Positions 42,576-50,757 of a stretch of DNA of 64,000 nucleotides are shown piece by piece (positions within the stretch are counted from its first letter, which is position 1; every line of letters starts with the position of its first letter). A program made the position numbers and the translations under genes. This stretch comes from Leptothermofonsia sichuanensis E412 (lineage in GTDB: Bacteria > Cyanobacteriota > Cyanobacteriia > Leptolyngbyales > Leptolyngbyaceae), in NCBI RefSeq assembly GCF_019891175.1, contig NZ_CP072600.1, positions 1,302,001-1,366,000 of the forward strand, written 5' to 3'. The notes under the pieces are model-generated. The model was given only the letters and a program-made list of their open reading frames with translations, was not told the origin of the DNA and did not search any database.

Positions 42576-43667
42576 TCAACTCAGTGCCAGCGCCAGGAAA
42601 GCCAGCAACCCACCTACCAGGTAAAACAAAGCGACGATGCGGGTTTCTGACCAGCCAGAAAGCTCTAAATGATTGTGATAAGGGGACATCTTAAACAAAC
42701 GCCGACCAATGCCATCAGGACCCTTCGTAGCTTTGTAGTAGGACACTTGAGCAATCACCGAAAGGGTTTCCACGAGAAACAAGCCACTGATAATCAAAAG
42801 GGCGAACAGGCTGTTAGTCAAAATTGCGACGGCTGCCAGGGCACCCCCCAGTGCCAAAGAGCCAGTATCCCCCATGAATACCCTGGCGGGATTACGGTTG
42901 TGCGCCAGAAAGCCCAGACAACTTCCGCTCAAAGCCGCACAGAACAGCATCAAATCAGGATGGGAGGGAGCAATCAGGATGCCCAACCCCATGAGGGCGA
43001 TCGCCACGGTTCCAGCGGCCAATCCATCCAGGCCATCGGTTAAGTTGGTGGCGTTGCTTTCTGAAACCAGGACAAAGCCTGCCAGGAGCCAGAAAAGAAC
43101 CCCCAGCGGCACCACCCAGCCAAAAGGAAGGGCGATCGAGGTGATGCTGAATGGTTGAGTCAGCCAGAGCCAGAGGCAGAACAGTGCAGCAAAGCCAATC
43201 TGTAAGCTCAATTTCGTTCGTGGGGAAATTCCCTTATTCGACTTGCAGCGGATAATTTGCCAGTCATCCAACCAGCCGATCGCCCCATAGGCAAGGGTCA
43301 GGGCTGATACAGCTACCACATTCGGAGAAAAACCGGACCACAACAGGGAAACCACAACTGCAACGGGTAGAAAAAAGATCCCCCCCATGGTTGGGGTGCC
43401 CGCCTTTTTCAGGTGAGCCTGGGGACCATCTTCACGAATAATTTGACCCGCTTTCAGCGATCGCAGCAAAGGCACGACCCAAAAACCCAGGCCAGCAGTT
43501 GCCAGGGCACATACCCAGAAGGGAAGCGACAGCGAAAGCGTTTGCCCGAATCGCCCGGCAGCGAGATCAAAAAAGACTGAAACCAGACTGAGTCCAACCG
43601 TCAATAGGATAAACAGTACCGCTCCTGAGAGTCTTAACGTCCGACTGGGAAATAACTTAGCGTCCAC
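42576..43667 (-). CDS. mraY: Phospho-N-acetylmuramoyl-pentapeptide transferase
   Basis: 363 residues with about ten membrane helices. It attaches UDP-MurNAc-pentapeptide to undecaprenyl phosphate, giving lipid I, at the cytoplasmic face. Signatures: AGTPTMGGIFFLPV, NATNLTDGLDGLAAG with the catalytic Asp residues, FMGDTGSLALGG, and the His-rich loop SPYHNHLELSGWSE (HNH here where many bacteria have HHH). The gene lies alone with a repeat cluster downstream; it is not within a dcw cluster, as usual in cyanobacteria. Confidence 0.96.
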   Translation of the reverse strand: MDAKLFPSRTLRLSGAVLFILLTVGLSLVSVFFDLAAGRFGQTLSLSLPFWVCALATAGLGFWVVPLLRSLKAGQIIREDGPQAHLKKAGTPTMGGIFFLPVAVVVSLLWSGFSPNVVAVSALTLAYGAIGWLDDWQIIRCKSNKGISPRTKLSLQIGFAALFCLWLWLTQPFSITSIALPFGWVVPLGVLFWLLAGFVLVSESNATNLTDGLDGLAAGTVAIALMGLGILIAPSHPDLMLFCAALSGSCLGFLAHNRNPARVFMGDTGSLALGGALAAVAILTNSLFALLIISGLFLVETLSVIAQVSYYKATKGPDGIGRRLFKMSPYHNHLELSGWSETRIVALFYLVGGLLAFLALALS

Positions 43668-43871
43668 AAGCCTCCTGCCTCACTCCACTCACTCCACACA
43701 CACCTAACTACACGATCCTGGGAAAATCAGACAAATCTTAACTTAAAAGCGAGCCTGTAGGCTTTCCTTTCTGGATGAGGTACACCTCATCTGTTTGACT
43801 CAAGAGGCCTTGACTCAGGAGTTCTACAGTTCTGTATGCACCTCACTGGATTCAAAACCGCTAAACAGTGA

Positions 43872-44111
43872 TTAGTCTTCCAGATCCAGTTCATCATCGT
43901 CATCATCGAGATCGAAACTGTTATCGTCTCCCCCCATCAGGTCGCTGATGTCTTCTCCTTCGTCCTCCAGGTAGTCAAAATCGCTACCTTCACGCGCCAG
44001 GAGCCGACCACTACTTTCCAGCCAATCCAGAATGGAAGACTCATGCTTGAGGGGGATTACAGCAGCCCGCTGATTACGGGGTTCTTCACGGAGAGAGGGA
44101 TTATACGTCAT
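43872..44111 (-). CDS. DUF3134 acidic protein
   Basis: 79 residues. The start MTYNPSLREEPRNQRAAVIPL and LDWLESSGRL fit cyanobacterial DUF3134. The C-terminus is extremely acidic, with Asp/Glu runs (DLDDDDDELDLED). Function unknown. Between it and mraY a hairpin GATGAGGT-AC-ACCTCATC (43775-43792) may end transcription. Confidence 0.82.
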   Translation of the reverse strand: MTYNPSLREEPRNQRAAVIPLKHESSILDWLESSGRLLAREGSDFDYLEDEGEDISDLMGGDDNSFDLDDDDDELDLED

Positions 44112-44297
44112 ATGTCTGAGTTTGGATCAACAATTTAATAGATCACTATCTTAATTCTTTCAGAACTTTGAGCCTGGTGTCCATCCTCCTCGAAGTGAAA
44201 CACCCAGAGTGTATCACTATAGAAATAAATTGCAAGTTTTTTCGTCTTCAAGGATCTTCCTAAACAAACGTTCAACCTTACATCAGGAATTACAGTA

Positions 44298-44882
44298 ATG
44301 ATTGGTAAAGCAGCGTTATTAGAAACTATTTCAGGTAAAAATCGGGGTTTGTTGACGACGGATACAGAAAGGCAAGCCATTCTGGCGGCGATCGCCCAGT
44401 TAGAAGATCGCAACCCCACTCCCCGCCCAGTGGAAGCCAGTGATCTGCTGGAGGGCGACTGGCGACTTCTCTACACCACCAGTCGAGGCATTCTGGGCAT
44501 TGATCAGGTTCCTTTCCTGAAGCTGGGGCAGGTGTATCAGTGCGTTCGTGCCGCCGAACTGAAAGTTTACAATATTGCTGAAGTCTATGGTCTGCCCCTG
44601 CTGGAGGGAATTGTCAGCGTCGCCGCTCGCTTTCAACCTGTATCCGAGCGTCGGGTGAATGTTAAATTCGAGCGTTCAATAGTCGGATTACAGCGATTCA
44701 TTGGCTATCAGACACCGGGCCGTTTTATCCGGCAACTTGAATCGGGGGAGAAACTGGCTGCGATCGACTTGAATATCGAGAACCGCAATCAGCAGGGATG
44801 GCTGGACATCACCTATCTGGATGCAGACCTGCGGATTGGACGGGGAAACGAGGGGAGTGTGTTTGTGCTGACGAAAGGATGA
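44298..44882 (+). CDS. PAP/fibrillin (plastid-lipid-associated) family protein
   Basis: 194 residues. The fold of fibrillins is recognisable: AILAAIAQLEDRNPTPRPVEA, then LEGDWRLLYTTSRGILGID and the C-terminal WLDITYLDADLRIGRGNEGSVFVLTK (in parts). These lipocalin-like proteins associate with thylakoid lipids and plastoglobule-type structures and protect photosystem II in cyanobacteria and plastids. The gene is 15 bp ahead of the nuclease gene, so they may share a transcript. Confidence 0.93.
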   Translation: MIGKAALLETISGKNRGLLTTDTERQAILAAIAQLEDRNPTPRPVEASDLLEGDWRLLYTTSRGILGIDQVPFLKLGQVYQCVRAAELKVYNIAEVYGLPLLEGIVSVAARFQPVSERRVNVKFERSIVGLQRFIGYQTPGRFIRQLESGEKLAAIDLNIENRNQQGWLDITYLDADLRIGRGNEGSVFVLTKG

Positions 44883-44897
44883 GGGAAGCCGATAACG

Positions 44898-45842
44898 ATG
44901 GTTGAGGAGCAGATACTAAAAGATGCGTCTAATCACAGGTCACCTGGTTACAAATCTGGCAATGGTGGAAGGCGTTCATCCGTTCTCCCTCATCCTTTCA
45001 CCTTCCCCATTCGCCTGTCTCAGGGGCAGCTAAATCTGCTGTCAACCTGTCCGCGAAAATTTCAGCACATTTATCTGGAACAACTGGCGGCTCCTGCAAC
45101 CCCCGAACAGCAGGAAAAAATGATTTGGGGTTCCAGGTTTCACTTGCTGATGCAGCAGTGGCAACTGGGGTTGCCCGTTGATCGCCTGGTTAAAGAAGAC
45201 AGTCAGCTCCAACCCTGGTTTTCCGCTTTTATGGCGGCTGCTCCTCAGATTTTGAAACTGGATGCAGGGGAGACCGCTACCCATCAGTACAGTGAATATC
45301 CTCTGACAATCGCCTTTCAGGGCTATTTGCTCACTGTGGTTTACGATCTGCTGATTTCAAACCAGAACCAGGCAAAGATTCTGGATTGGAAAACCTATCC
45401 CCGTCCTCAGAACCCTGGCTGGTTGCAGCAAAACTGGCAAACCCGGCTTTATCTATTTACGCTGGCTGAGATGGGGACCTATTTGCCAGAACAAATTTCC
45501 ATGACCTACTGGTTTTTCCAGGTTAACAACCCCTCAGCCCCAGATCCCCAGAGCGTTACGATCGCCTACGACACCACCAGACATGAAAAAAACCGCCGGG
45601 ACTTAACCGCGCTGTTAAACCAGTTAACCGACTGGTTAGAACGCTACCAGGCTGGGGAATCGTTTCCCCAGGTATTCCCATCAGCGAACCAGTGTGCGGC
45701 CTGTCATTTTGCCGTCCGGTGCGATCGGGCGGTCCCGCGCTCCGAAACGGGCGCATCCCCCCACCCCGTCCAGTCACCAACTGACCGGATCAACGATTTC
45801 TCAATCCCCAACCTGGCAGAAATTCAGGAAATTGAGCTATAG
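44898..45842 (+). CDS. PD-(D/E)XK nuclease with putative Fe-S cluster (RecB/Cas4-like)
   Basis: 314 residues. After a 30-residue lead, LSQGQLNLLSTCPRKFQHIYL gives the first Cys and the start motif of RecB-type nucleases. GSRFHLLMQQW follows, AKILDWKTYP holds the catalytic Asp and Lys, and WQTRLYLFTLA is the Q-x3-Y motif. Near the C-terminus CAACHFAVRC supplies three more Cys, as in Cas4 and AddB-type iron-sulfur nucleases. No cas genes are nearby, so a repair or housekeeping role is likelier than CRISPR adaptation. Confidence 0.88.
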   Translation: MVEEQILKDASNHRSPGYKSGNGGRRSSVLPHPFTFPIRLSQGQLNLLSTCPRKFQHIYLEQLAAPATPEQQEKMIWGSRFHLLMQQWQLGLPVDRLVKEDSQLQPWFSAFMAAAPQILKLDAGETATHQYSEYPLTIAFQGYLLTVVYDLLISNQNQAKILDWKTYPRPQNPGWLQQNWQTRLYLFTLAEMGTYLPEQISMTYWFFQVNNPSAPDPQSVTIAYDTTRHEKNRRDLTALLNQLTDWLERYQAGESFPQVFPSANQCAACHFAVRCDRAVPRSETGASPHPVQSPTDRINDFSIPNLAEIQEIEL

Positions 45843-46069
45843 GTGGGCAGAAGTGAGGGATGCGGGGATTGGGTGTCGGGTAGGGGGTCCTGGAAAGGCC
45901 CCTGGTGAGGCTTTGCCTCATACTAAGCCTGGAGGCAGCGCCCTCCTGTTTGCGTTACAAAGCAAAGCTTCGTAACGAGGGAAAGCCCCAAATTTGAGCT
46001 TCCCTAAACGAGAACTCAGGGGTTTCAGCCAATGAGTTGCCCATCGCGTACCTAACAACCAATAACCCT

Positions 46070-46111
46070 TTCCCTATTCCCTACTCCCTATTCCCCTATT
46101 CCCCTACTCCC
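46070..46111 (+). repeat. Heptamer repeat (TCCCTAT/TCCCTAC)n abutting a start codon
   Basis: Six or so 7-8-base units end one base before ATG 46112, taking the place where a ribosome-binding site should be. The complementary purine form occurs elsewhere in the window. The upstream stretch 45843-46069 has AAGCAAAGCTTCGTAACGAGGG-like dispersed repeat text and no gene. Confidence 0.8.
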
Positions 46112-46675
46112 ATGACTGACCCACCCAAAGACCAATCTCTCCCCATTGCTGTTCGGGATATGGACATTAACGACCTGGCTCCTGTGTATCATCTGGGGGA
46201 GTCGTTGTTTACTAGTGACCTGTATCCCTACATCTATCGCACCTGGGATCAGTGGGAAGTCATCGGGCTTTATAACACCGATCCGGAGTACTGCCTGGTG
46301 GCTGAAGTTGATAATCAGCTTGCAGGCTTCATCCTGGGTACCATCATCAACAAAGCCTCGTGGACTTATGGTTACATCATCTGGTTGGGAGTCAGTCCTG
46401 CTTTCCAGCGGCGCGGGATTGCCGACCGTCTGGTTGATAAGCTGGTTGAACGCATGATCGATGATGGTGCCCGGTTCATGATGGTAGATACGGATCCAGA
46501 AAACATTCCAGCAGTCAAATTCTTTACCCGTAAAGGTTTCGGTAACATCCGCAAGCATGTATTTCTGTCCATGAACCTCAGTAAACATGAGTATTACGGC
46601 AAGCTGATCGCCTATGAACGGGAAAAAGCAGAACGTGCTGTGTGGAAGCGCCCGCGTCGTCCAAATAAATCTTGA
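46112..46675 (+). CDS. GNAT-family N-acetyltransferase (RimI-like)
   Basis: 187 residues from ATG 46112 (MTDPPKDQ); the frame is open further up across the repeat but those codons are low-complexity. GNAT landmarks are GYIIWLGVSPAFQRRGIADRLVD (acetyl-CoA loop Q-R-R-G-I-A), MMVDTDPENIPAVKFFTRKGF and MNLSKHEYY. It could acetylate protein N-termini or amines. The stop is 14 bp before recJ, so they are likely one operon. The missing Shine-Dalgarno may lower expression. Confidence 0.88.
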   Translation: MTDPPKDQSLPIAVRDMDINDLAPVYHLGESLFTSDLYPYIYRTWDQWEVIGLYNTDPEYCLVAEVDNQLAGFILGTIINKASWTYGYIIWLGVSPAFQRRGIADRLVDKLVERMIDDGARFMMVDTDPENIPAVKFFTRKGFGNIRKHVFLSMNLSKHEYYGKLIAYEREKAERAVWKRPRRPNKS

Positions 46676-46689
46676 GGATTCTTTTCCCC

Positions 46690-49305
46690 ATGCCCGATCG
46701 CACGCTTCACTGGCAAATTCACTCAACCGCCTCACCTCCCCCGTGGTTCACTGACGCCATTCGGCAGCAGATGCCAGACATTGATGGGCGTTATATTGCT
46801 CAACTGTTATGGCAGCGCGAGATGCGGGATCCAGCCCAGTTGGCGGGGTTTCTGGATGCTCAGTTCTACCATCCCACCAGCCCTTTTGCGTTTGGGCAGG
46901 AGATGGAGTGGGCAGTCGATCGCCTGAGCCAGGCGTATCACAGTCAAGAACCCATTGCCATCTGGGGAGACTTTGACGCCGATGGCGTGACAGCCACAGG
47001 GGTCCTCTGGGATGGCTTGGGGCAGTTCTTTACCCAGCAGAAAACACTTTTTTACTACATTCCAAATCGCCTCACGGAGTCCCACGGACTATCCCGGCAG
47101 GGAATGGACTGGCTGTATGCAAAAGGCTGCCGGTTAATCGTGACCTGTGACACGGGCAGTACCAGCCTGGAAGAGATTGAGTACGCCCGTCACTTAGCCA
47201 TGGATGTGATTGTGACTGACCATCACACCCTGCCACCAGAGCGTCCACCAGTTACTGCCATGATCAATCCCCGTTACCTGCCTGGGGATCATCCCCTGGC
47301 AACACTGTCGGGAGTAGCTGTGGCATACAAACTGGTAGAGGCCCTGTATGAACGGCTGCCACAGGTGCCGCAAAAGCCCCTGGAGCATTTGCTGGATCTG
47401 GTGGCGATCGGGTTAATTGCTGATCTGGTGGAGTTGAAAGGGGATTGCCGCTACCTGGCACAACGGGGAATTGAGCAATTGCAAAAGCAGTCCAATCCAG
47501 CAACCGTAACCCGTCCAGGGGTGGCGAAGCTGCTGGAATTTTGTAAGCGGAGTGGCGATCGCCCCACCGATATCTCCTTTGGGTTGGGTCCCCGGATTAA
47601 TGCCGTCAGCCGCATCCACGGCGATGCCCATTTCTGTGTTGAACTGCTGACCAGCGAGGATACCCAGCTCTGCACTCACCTGGCAGAAGCAACCGAACTG
47701 GCAAACACTCGCCGCAAAGCCCTCCAAAAAGAAGTCACTGAGCAGGTTACCCGCCGGTTAGCTCAACTGGATTTGTCCACTACCGGTGTGATTGTGCTGG
47801 CAGATGAGCAGTGGCAGGTGGGCATCTTGGGGCTGGTTGCCGGGCAGATTGCTCAGGAGTATGGGCGTCCGACTATTTTGTTGAGTACGGAAGGGATGGG
47901 TGGAATAGAAGAGGGGGGAGAGAGGGGAGAGGGGAGAGGAGAGAGGGGAGAGGAGGAGGCGTTGCCGGTTCGGATTCAACGGTTGAAATCCCGGGTGCCG
48001 CTTGCGCGGGGGTCTGCCCGGTCGGTGAACAATATTGACCTGTATCAACTGGTAAAAGACCAGGCACATTTGTTGACAACGTTTGGCGGACATCCCTATG
48101 CAGCCGGGTTGAGCCTTCCAGTTGAAAATCTGCCCCTGTTCACGGAGGGAATAAACCAGACCTTGCGCCAGTCTGTCGATCCAACAGACGCTATCCGACG
48201 AATACAGGCAGATCTGACCGTGACGGTGGCAGAACTGGGGAAGGAACTGTTTCAGGAGTTGAAGCTACTTGAACCTTGCGGTATGGGTAATCCAGTTCCC
48301 CGACTGCTGATTCAGAACTGCTGGTTTGACCGGGTCTGGAATAAGAAGATTCAGGACTGGAAAGGGCAGCAGGTACAGTACATCAAAACTGAATTTGAGC
48401 TTTGGGACGAGTCGGCTACCCAGGGATTTGCGGGGGTCTGGTGGGGACACTACCGGGATGAGCTACCTGCTGGGCGCTGTGATGTGATAGTCGAACTGGA
48501 CAGCAATAATTACAAGAAGCGCTACGAAGTCCGATTGGTGGCTGTGCGCCCCTGTGCGGATCAAATTGAAGCCATGGCTGATACAGCCTGGATTATGGAT
48601 TTGCGGCAGGCGGTGCCGGGAGAAGAGCAGGAAAGCGAGAAAGGAGCGGCTGAACCGTCCTATGAATTGAATGCCTTCAACGCATCCACCCTTCAAGTCC
48701 TACGCAAAATCAGCAACGTCAGCCAGAAATTAGAGTGGCAGAGGGTAGACCAACCAGTTTCTCCATTGTTCCTGCATCAGTGTCCCAGCAGTTGGAGCGA
48801 GTTTCAGGTCTGGCTCCGTCGATCGCGACAGGAACAGCGACCGCTGGCGATCGCCTATCCGTCCCCATCAGATAGGGATCCCCAGGAAATCTGGCACCAA
48901 CTGGTGGGAGTTGCCAAGTATCTGAGCCGCACCGGCAAAACGGTGACCCGACAACAGGTATTGGATCGATTGGGAATTGGCGATCGCGCCCTGGAAATGG
49001 GCTTTCAAACCCTGGGGTATCTGGGTTTTTCCTTCAGTGACGAAGAGAATGCACTGCGCGTTACCTGGCAGTCCCCCCTGGACCCCAAAGCCCAGAGTAA
49101 CCAGGGGATAGAGCCACCATTCATGGCAGCCGTGCAGCAATTCATTGCCGTCGTCAAAGAAGAACAATTTCGCCGTCGTTACTTTTACCAGGTACCCCTG
49201 GCAACGATTCAGGCGGTGGCCGCCCAATTAGATTTGCCGGAAGCAAGGGATGCTGCTGGAAACAGAGATCGCTCCAGCCAGCTCACTGGAATGCCGGATG
49301 GGTAA
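46690..49305 (+). CDS. recJ: Single-stranded-DNA-specific exonuclease RecJ
   Basis: 871 residues from ATG 46690, with GAGG 12 bases upstream. The DHH domain shows GDFDADGVTATG, TCDTGST and VTDHHTLPPE, the metal-binding motifs. The DHHA1 domain has FGGHPYAAGLSL. RecJ digests 5'-ended single strands in recombination and mismatch repair. It is about 290 residues longer than the E. coli enzyme: a C-terminal OB-like part and a further cyanobacterial extension with helical text (QVWLRRSRQEQRPLAIAYP). Between the two core domains residues 407-424 are Gly/Glu/Arg-rich, encoded by a purine repeat. Confidence 0.94.
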   Translation: MPDRTLHWQIHSTASPPPWFTDAIRQQMPDIDGRYIAQLLWQREMRDPAQLAGFLDAQFYHPTSPFAFGQEMEWAVDRLSQAYHSQEPIAIWGDFDADGVTATGVLWDGLGQFFTQQKTLFYYIPNRLTESHGLSRQGMDWLYAKGCRLIVTCDTGSTSLEEIEYARHLAMDVIVTDHHTLPPERPPVTAMINPRYLPGDHPLATLSGVAVAYKLVEALYERLPQVPQKPLEHLLDLVAIGLIADLVELKGDCRYLAQRGIEQLQKQSNPATVTRPGVAKLLEFCKRSGDRPTDISFGLGPRINAVSRIHGDAHFCVELLTSEDTQLCTHLAEATELANTRRKALQKEVTEQVTRRLAQLDLSTTGVIVLADEQWQVGILGLVAGQIAQEYGRPTILLSTEGMGGIEEGGERGEGRGERGEEEALPVRIQRLKSRVPLARGSARSVNNIDLYQLVKDQAHLLTTFGGHPYAAGLSLPVENLPLFTEGINQTLRQSVDPTDAIRRIQADLTVTVAELGKELFQELKLLEPCGMGNPVPRLLIQNCWFDRVWNKKIQDWKGQQVQYIKTEFELWDESATQGFAGVWWGHYRDELPAGRCDVIVELDSNNYKKRYEVRLVAVRPCADQIEAMADTAWIMDLRQAVPGEEQESEKGAAEPSYELNAFNASTLQVLRKISNVSQKLEWQRVDQPVSPLFLHQCPSSWSEFQVWLRRSRQEQRPLAIAYPSPSDRDPQEIWHQLVGVAKYLSRTGKTVTRQQVLDRLGIGDRALEMGFQTLGYLGFSFSDEENALRVTWQSPLDPKAQSNQGIEPPFMAAVQQFIAVVKEEQFRRRYFYQVPLATIQAVAAQLDLPEARDAAGNRDRSSQLTGMPDG
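47908..47959 (+). repeat. Purine repeat inside recJ
   Basis: GAGGGGAGA-type units, all purine over about 50 bases. In the protein they encode alternating Gly, Glu and Arg in the linker between the DHH and DHHA1 domains, just after ILLSTEGMGG. The length keeps the reading frame. Confidence 0.85.
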
Positions 49306-49484
49306 TCTTTGCAGCCGCCAATCTAACGGTCAGAACACCAACCAGGTGGCAAAACTTTCTGATTCAAACTGAAGAACTGGTGGCAAGATGGCGAAGTGAG
49401 AAGATGGTAGACCTGAGACACTGGATAGTAAACAATTGTCCAATGTCTGCACTCGTTCTGGAGATCTGTGTTGGGAGGAAAGGT

Positions 49485-50072
49485 ATGAACCGGATCAGAT
49501 GCGTCGGTTCCCTGAGTCTGGGAATGTTGCTGCTGTTCATCGCCGGACGAGTTCAGGCTTTACCAGGGCAATCACCGGATGAAGCAGAAGCCTGGATTCA
49601 GGCCCATCCAACTCTGCGCCCTGCAAGCGGTGAAAAGCTCCTGATCCGTAAGAGTGCCACACCTGCCCAACGATTTCAGTTCAAGGCCTCTTTGCTTCAG
49701 GTGGGTCGAGCCGCACCAGGCCCCACGGGAGGTATTATCCGCACGGAAGAAATTTCTATTTACGACATGATCAATGGGGTGACCATCGCTCGCCTGCAAG
49801 AATCCCTCCGATCCATTTACGGCGCAGTCATTTATCAGGACTATGTCAGTGCAAAAGTTGTCTACCGCTATCCCGGACCTGCCACGGTGGATCAGGCGGT
49901 CAATCAAAAAGCGCCGCTGCTGGCAGCGGTACAGGGCGAAGTTCGATCCGGCGATCGCTACGCCTACTGGCTGGAAATTGTGAGCACCAACGGGTTTGCT
50001 TACCTCGGCAGAGCCACGGTTTTCCTTAAAAAAGATTTGCCTAAACTCCAGACAGAGCTTCAGAGTAATTAA
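49485..50072 (+). CDS. Secreted hypothetical protein, 195 residues
   Basis: Start ATG 49485 (MNRIRCVGS) follows GGGAGGAAAGG; the frame is open from 49380. The signal peptide ends at VQA. The mature part has SPDEAEAWIQAHPTLRPASGEKL and later QESLRSIYGAVIYQDYVSAKVVYRYP (in parts) and ends TVFLKKDLPKLQTELQSN. I do not recognise the family. It sits 321 bp upstream of the Tyr-rich peptide gene on the same strand; a functional link is possible but not shown. Confidence 0.7.
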   Translation: MNRIRCVGSLSLGMLLLFIAGRVQALPGQSPDEAEAWIQAHPTLRPASGEKLLIRKSATPAQRFQFKASLLQVGRAAPGPTGGIIRTEEISIYDMINGVTIARLQESLRSIYGAVIYQDYVSAKVVYRYPGPATVDQAVNQKAPLLAAVQGEVRSGDRYAYWLEIVSTNGFAYLGRATVFLKKDLPKLQTELQSN

Positions 50073-50393
50073 AAGTGCTGCTCACAGCATCCTGGATGTT
50101 GGATTTGCGATTTCAGATTGGATAGGGATAGTCCTGCGGAGCAGAACAGGTTTCCGATCGCAAACCCCGTCATGCTGTCTTTTTGACCCTGTTCTCCGTC
50201 CCCTATCCCCTGTCGCCTGCCATATCGGTTTCAACGGTTTTTGGAAAAATTTCTGGCCGCGATCGCATTTTTCCGGATGGGGTGAACTGCCAGCGGATAA
50301 GGATTACATAACCTGAATCCAAGGTTTAACAAAGCACCTCACAAGTTCGGCAGCACCTAACCGATATCTTTTTCACTACTCAAGGAGTCAATC
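50073..50393. other. Gap of 321 bases, promoter region of the Tyr-rich peptide gene
   Basis: Contains a loose heptamer-like run (CCGTCCCCTATCCCCTGTCG near 50197-50216) and a HIP1 site at 50261. The peptide gene has a strong AAGGAG site seven bases before its ATG. No other gene seen. Confidence 0.5.
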
Positions 50394-50603
50394 ATGGAAG
50401 CTACAGCAAAAGAACTGCAAACCAATGAACTGTTCACTGACCTGACCGAAGAGGAATCCTCCACGGTTTCTGGAGGTCACTACTACGGTGGTTACTGCGG
50501 TTACCGGCGGTTCTATGGCTACCGCCCGGTTTACTACCACCGTCCCTACTACGGTTACTACCGTCCTCGCTACCGTCCAGTTGCTTACTACTACTACTGG
50601 TAA
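50394..50603 (+). CDS. Double-glycine leader peptide with Tyr-rich core (putative exported RiPP-like precursor)
   Basis: 69 residues. Residues 1-28 are a typical cyanobacterial double-glycine leader: ELQTNELFTDLTEEE then STVSGG, with hydrophobic residues at the positions C39 peptidases read. The presumed 41-residue core holds 17 Tyr, 7 Arg, 5 Gly, 4 Pro, one Cys and a terminal Trp. It is built from YRP, HRP and YYG units, for example YRPVYYHRPYYGYYRPRYRP, and ends in YYYYW. It contains no Ser or Thr, so it cannot be a lanthipeptide. A terminator follows, then the C39-peptidase exporter gene. Function is unknown; no modifying enzyme is adjacent. Confidence 0.8.
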   Translation: MEATAKELQTNELFTDLTEEESSTVSGGHYYGGYCGYRRFYGYRPVYYHRPYYGYYRPRYRPVAYYYYW

Positions 50604-50660
50604 TTCCGGCGTGGTACCTGGAGTCTAACTCTCTAGCGACGGTTTGTAGTTATCAGTGTG

Positions 50661-50687
50661 ACGCCCGCGAAAGCGGGTGTTTTTTTT
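50661..50687 (+). terminator. Strong terminator between peptide and exporter genes
   Basis: ACGCCCGC, loop GAAA, GCGGGTGT followed by a run of eight T. It lies 58 bases past the peptide stop and 70 bases before the exporter start, so the peptide would be made in large excess over the exporter or the exporter has its own promoter. Confidence 0.9.
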
Positions 50688-50757
50688 CGGAACAGTTAGG
50701 GATGCCGGTGAAGAGTGCTGATATAGCAATCCATGTAGGATCGGGGGAGGTTGCTGA

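Noticed and set aside
44898-45842. Cas4 nuclease
   Set aside because: Motifs are Cas4-like, but no other cas gene or array is nearby and the neighbour is a fibrillin gene, so the broader PD-(D/E)XK label is safer.
47811-48093. Open frames on both strands across the purine repeat of recJ
   Set aside because: They are by-products of the low-complexity tract; the recJ frame is continuous through it.
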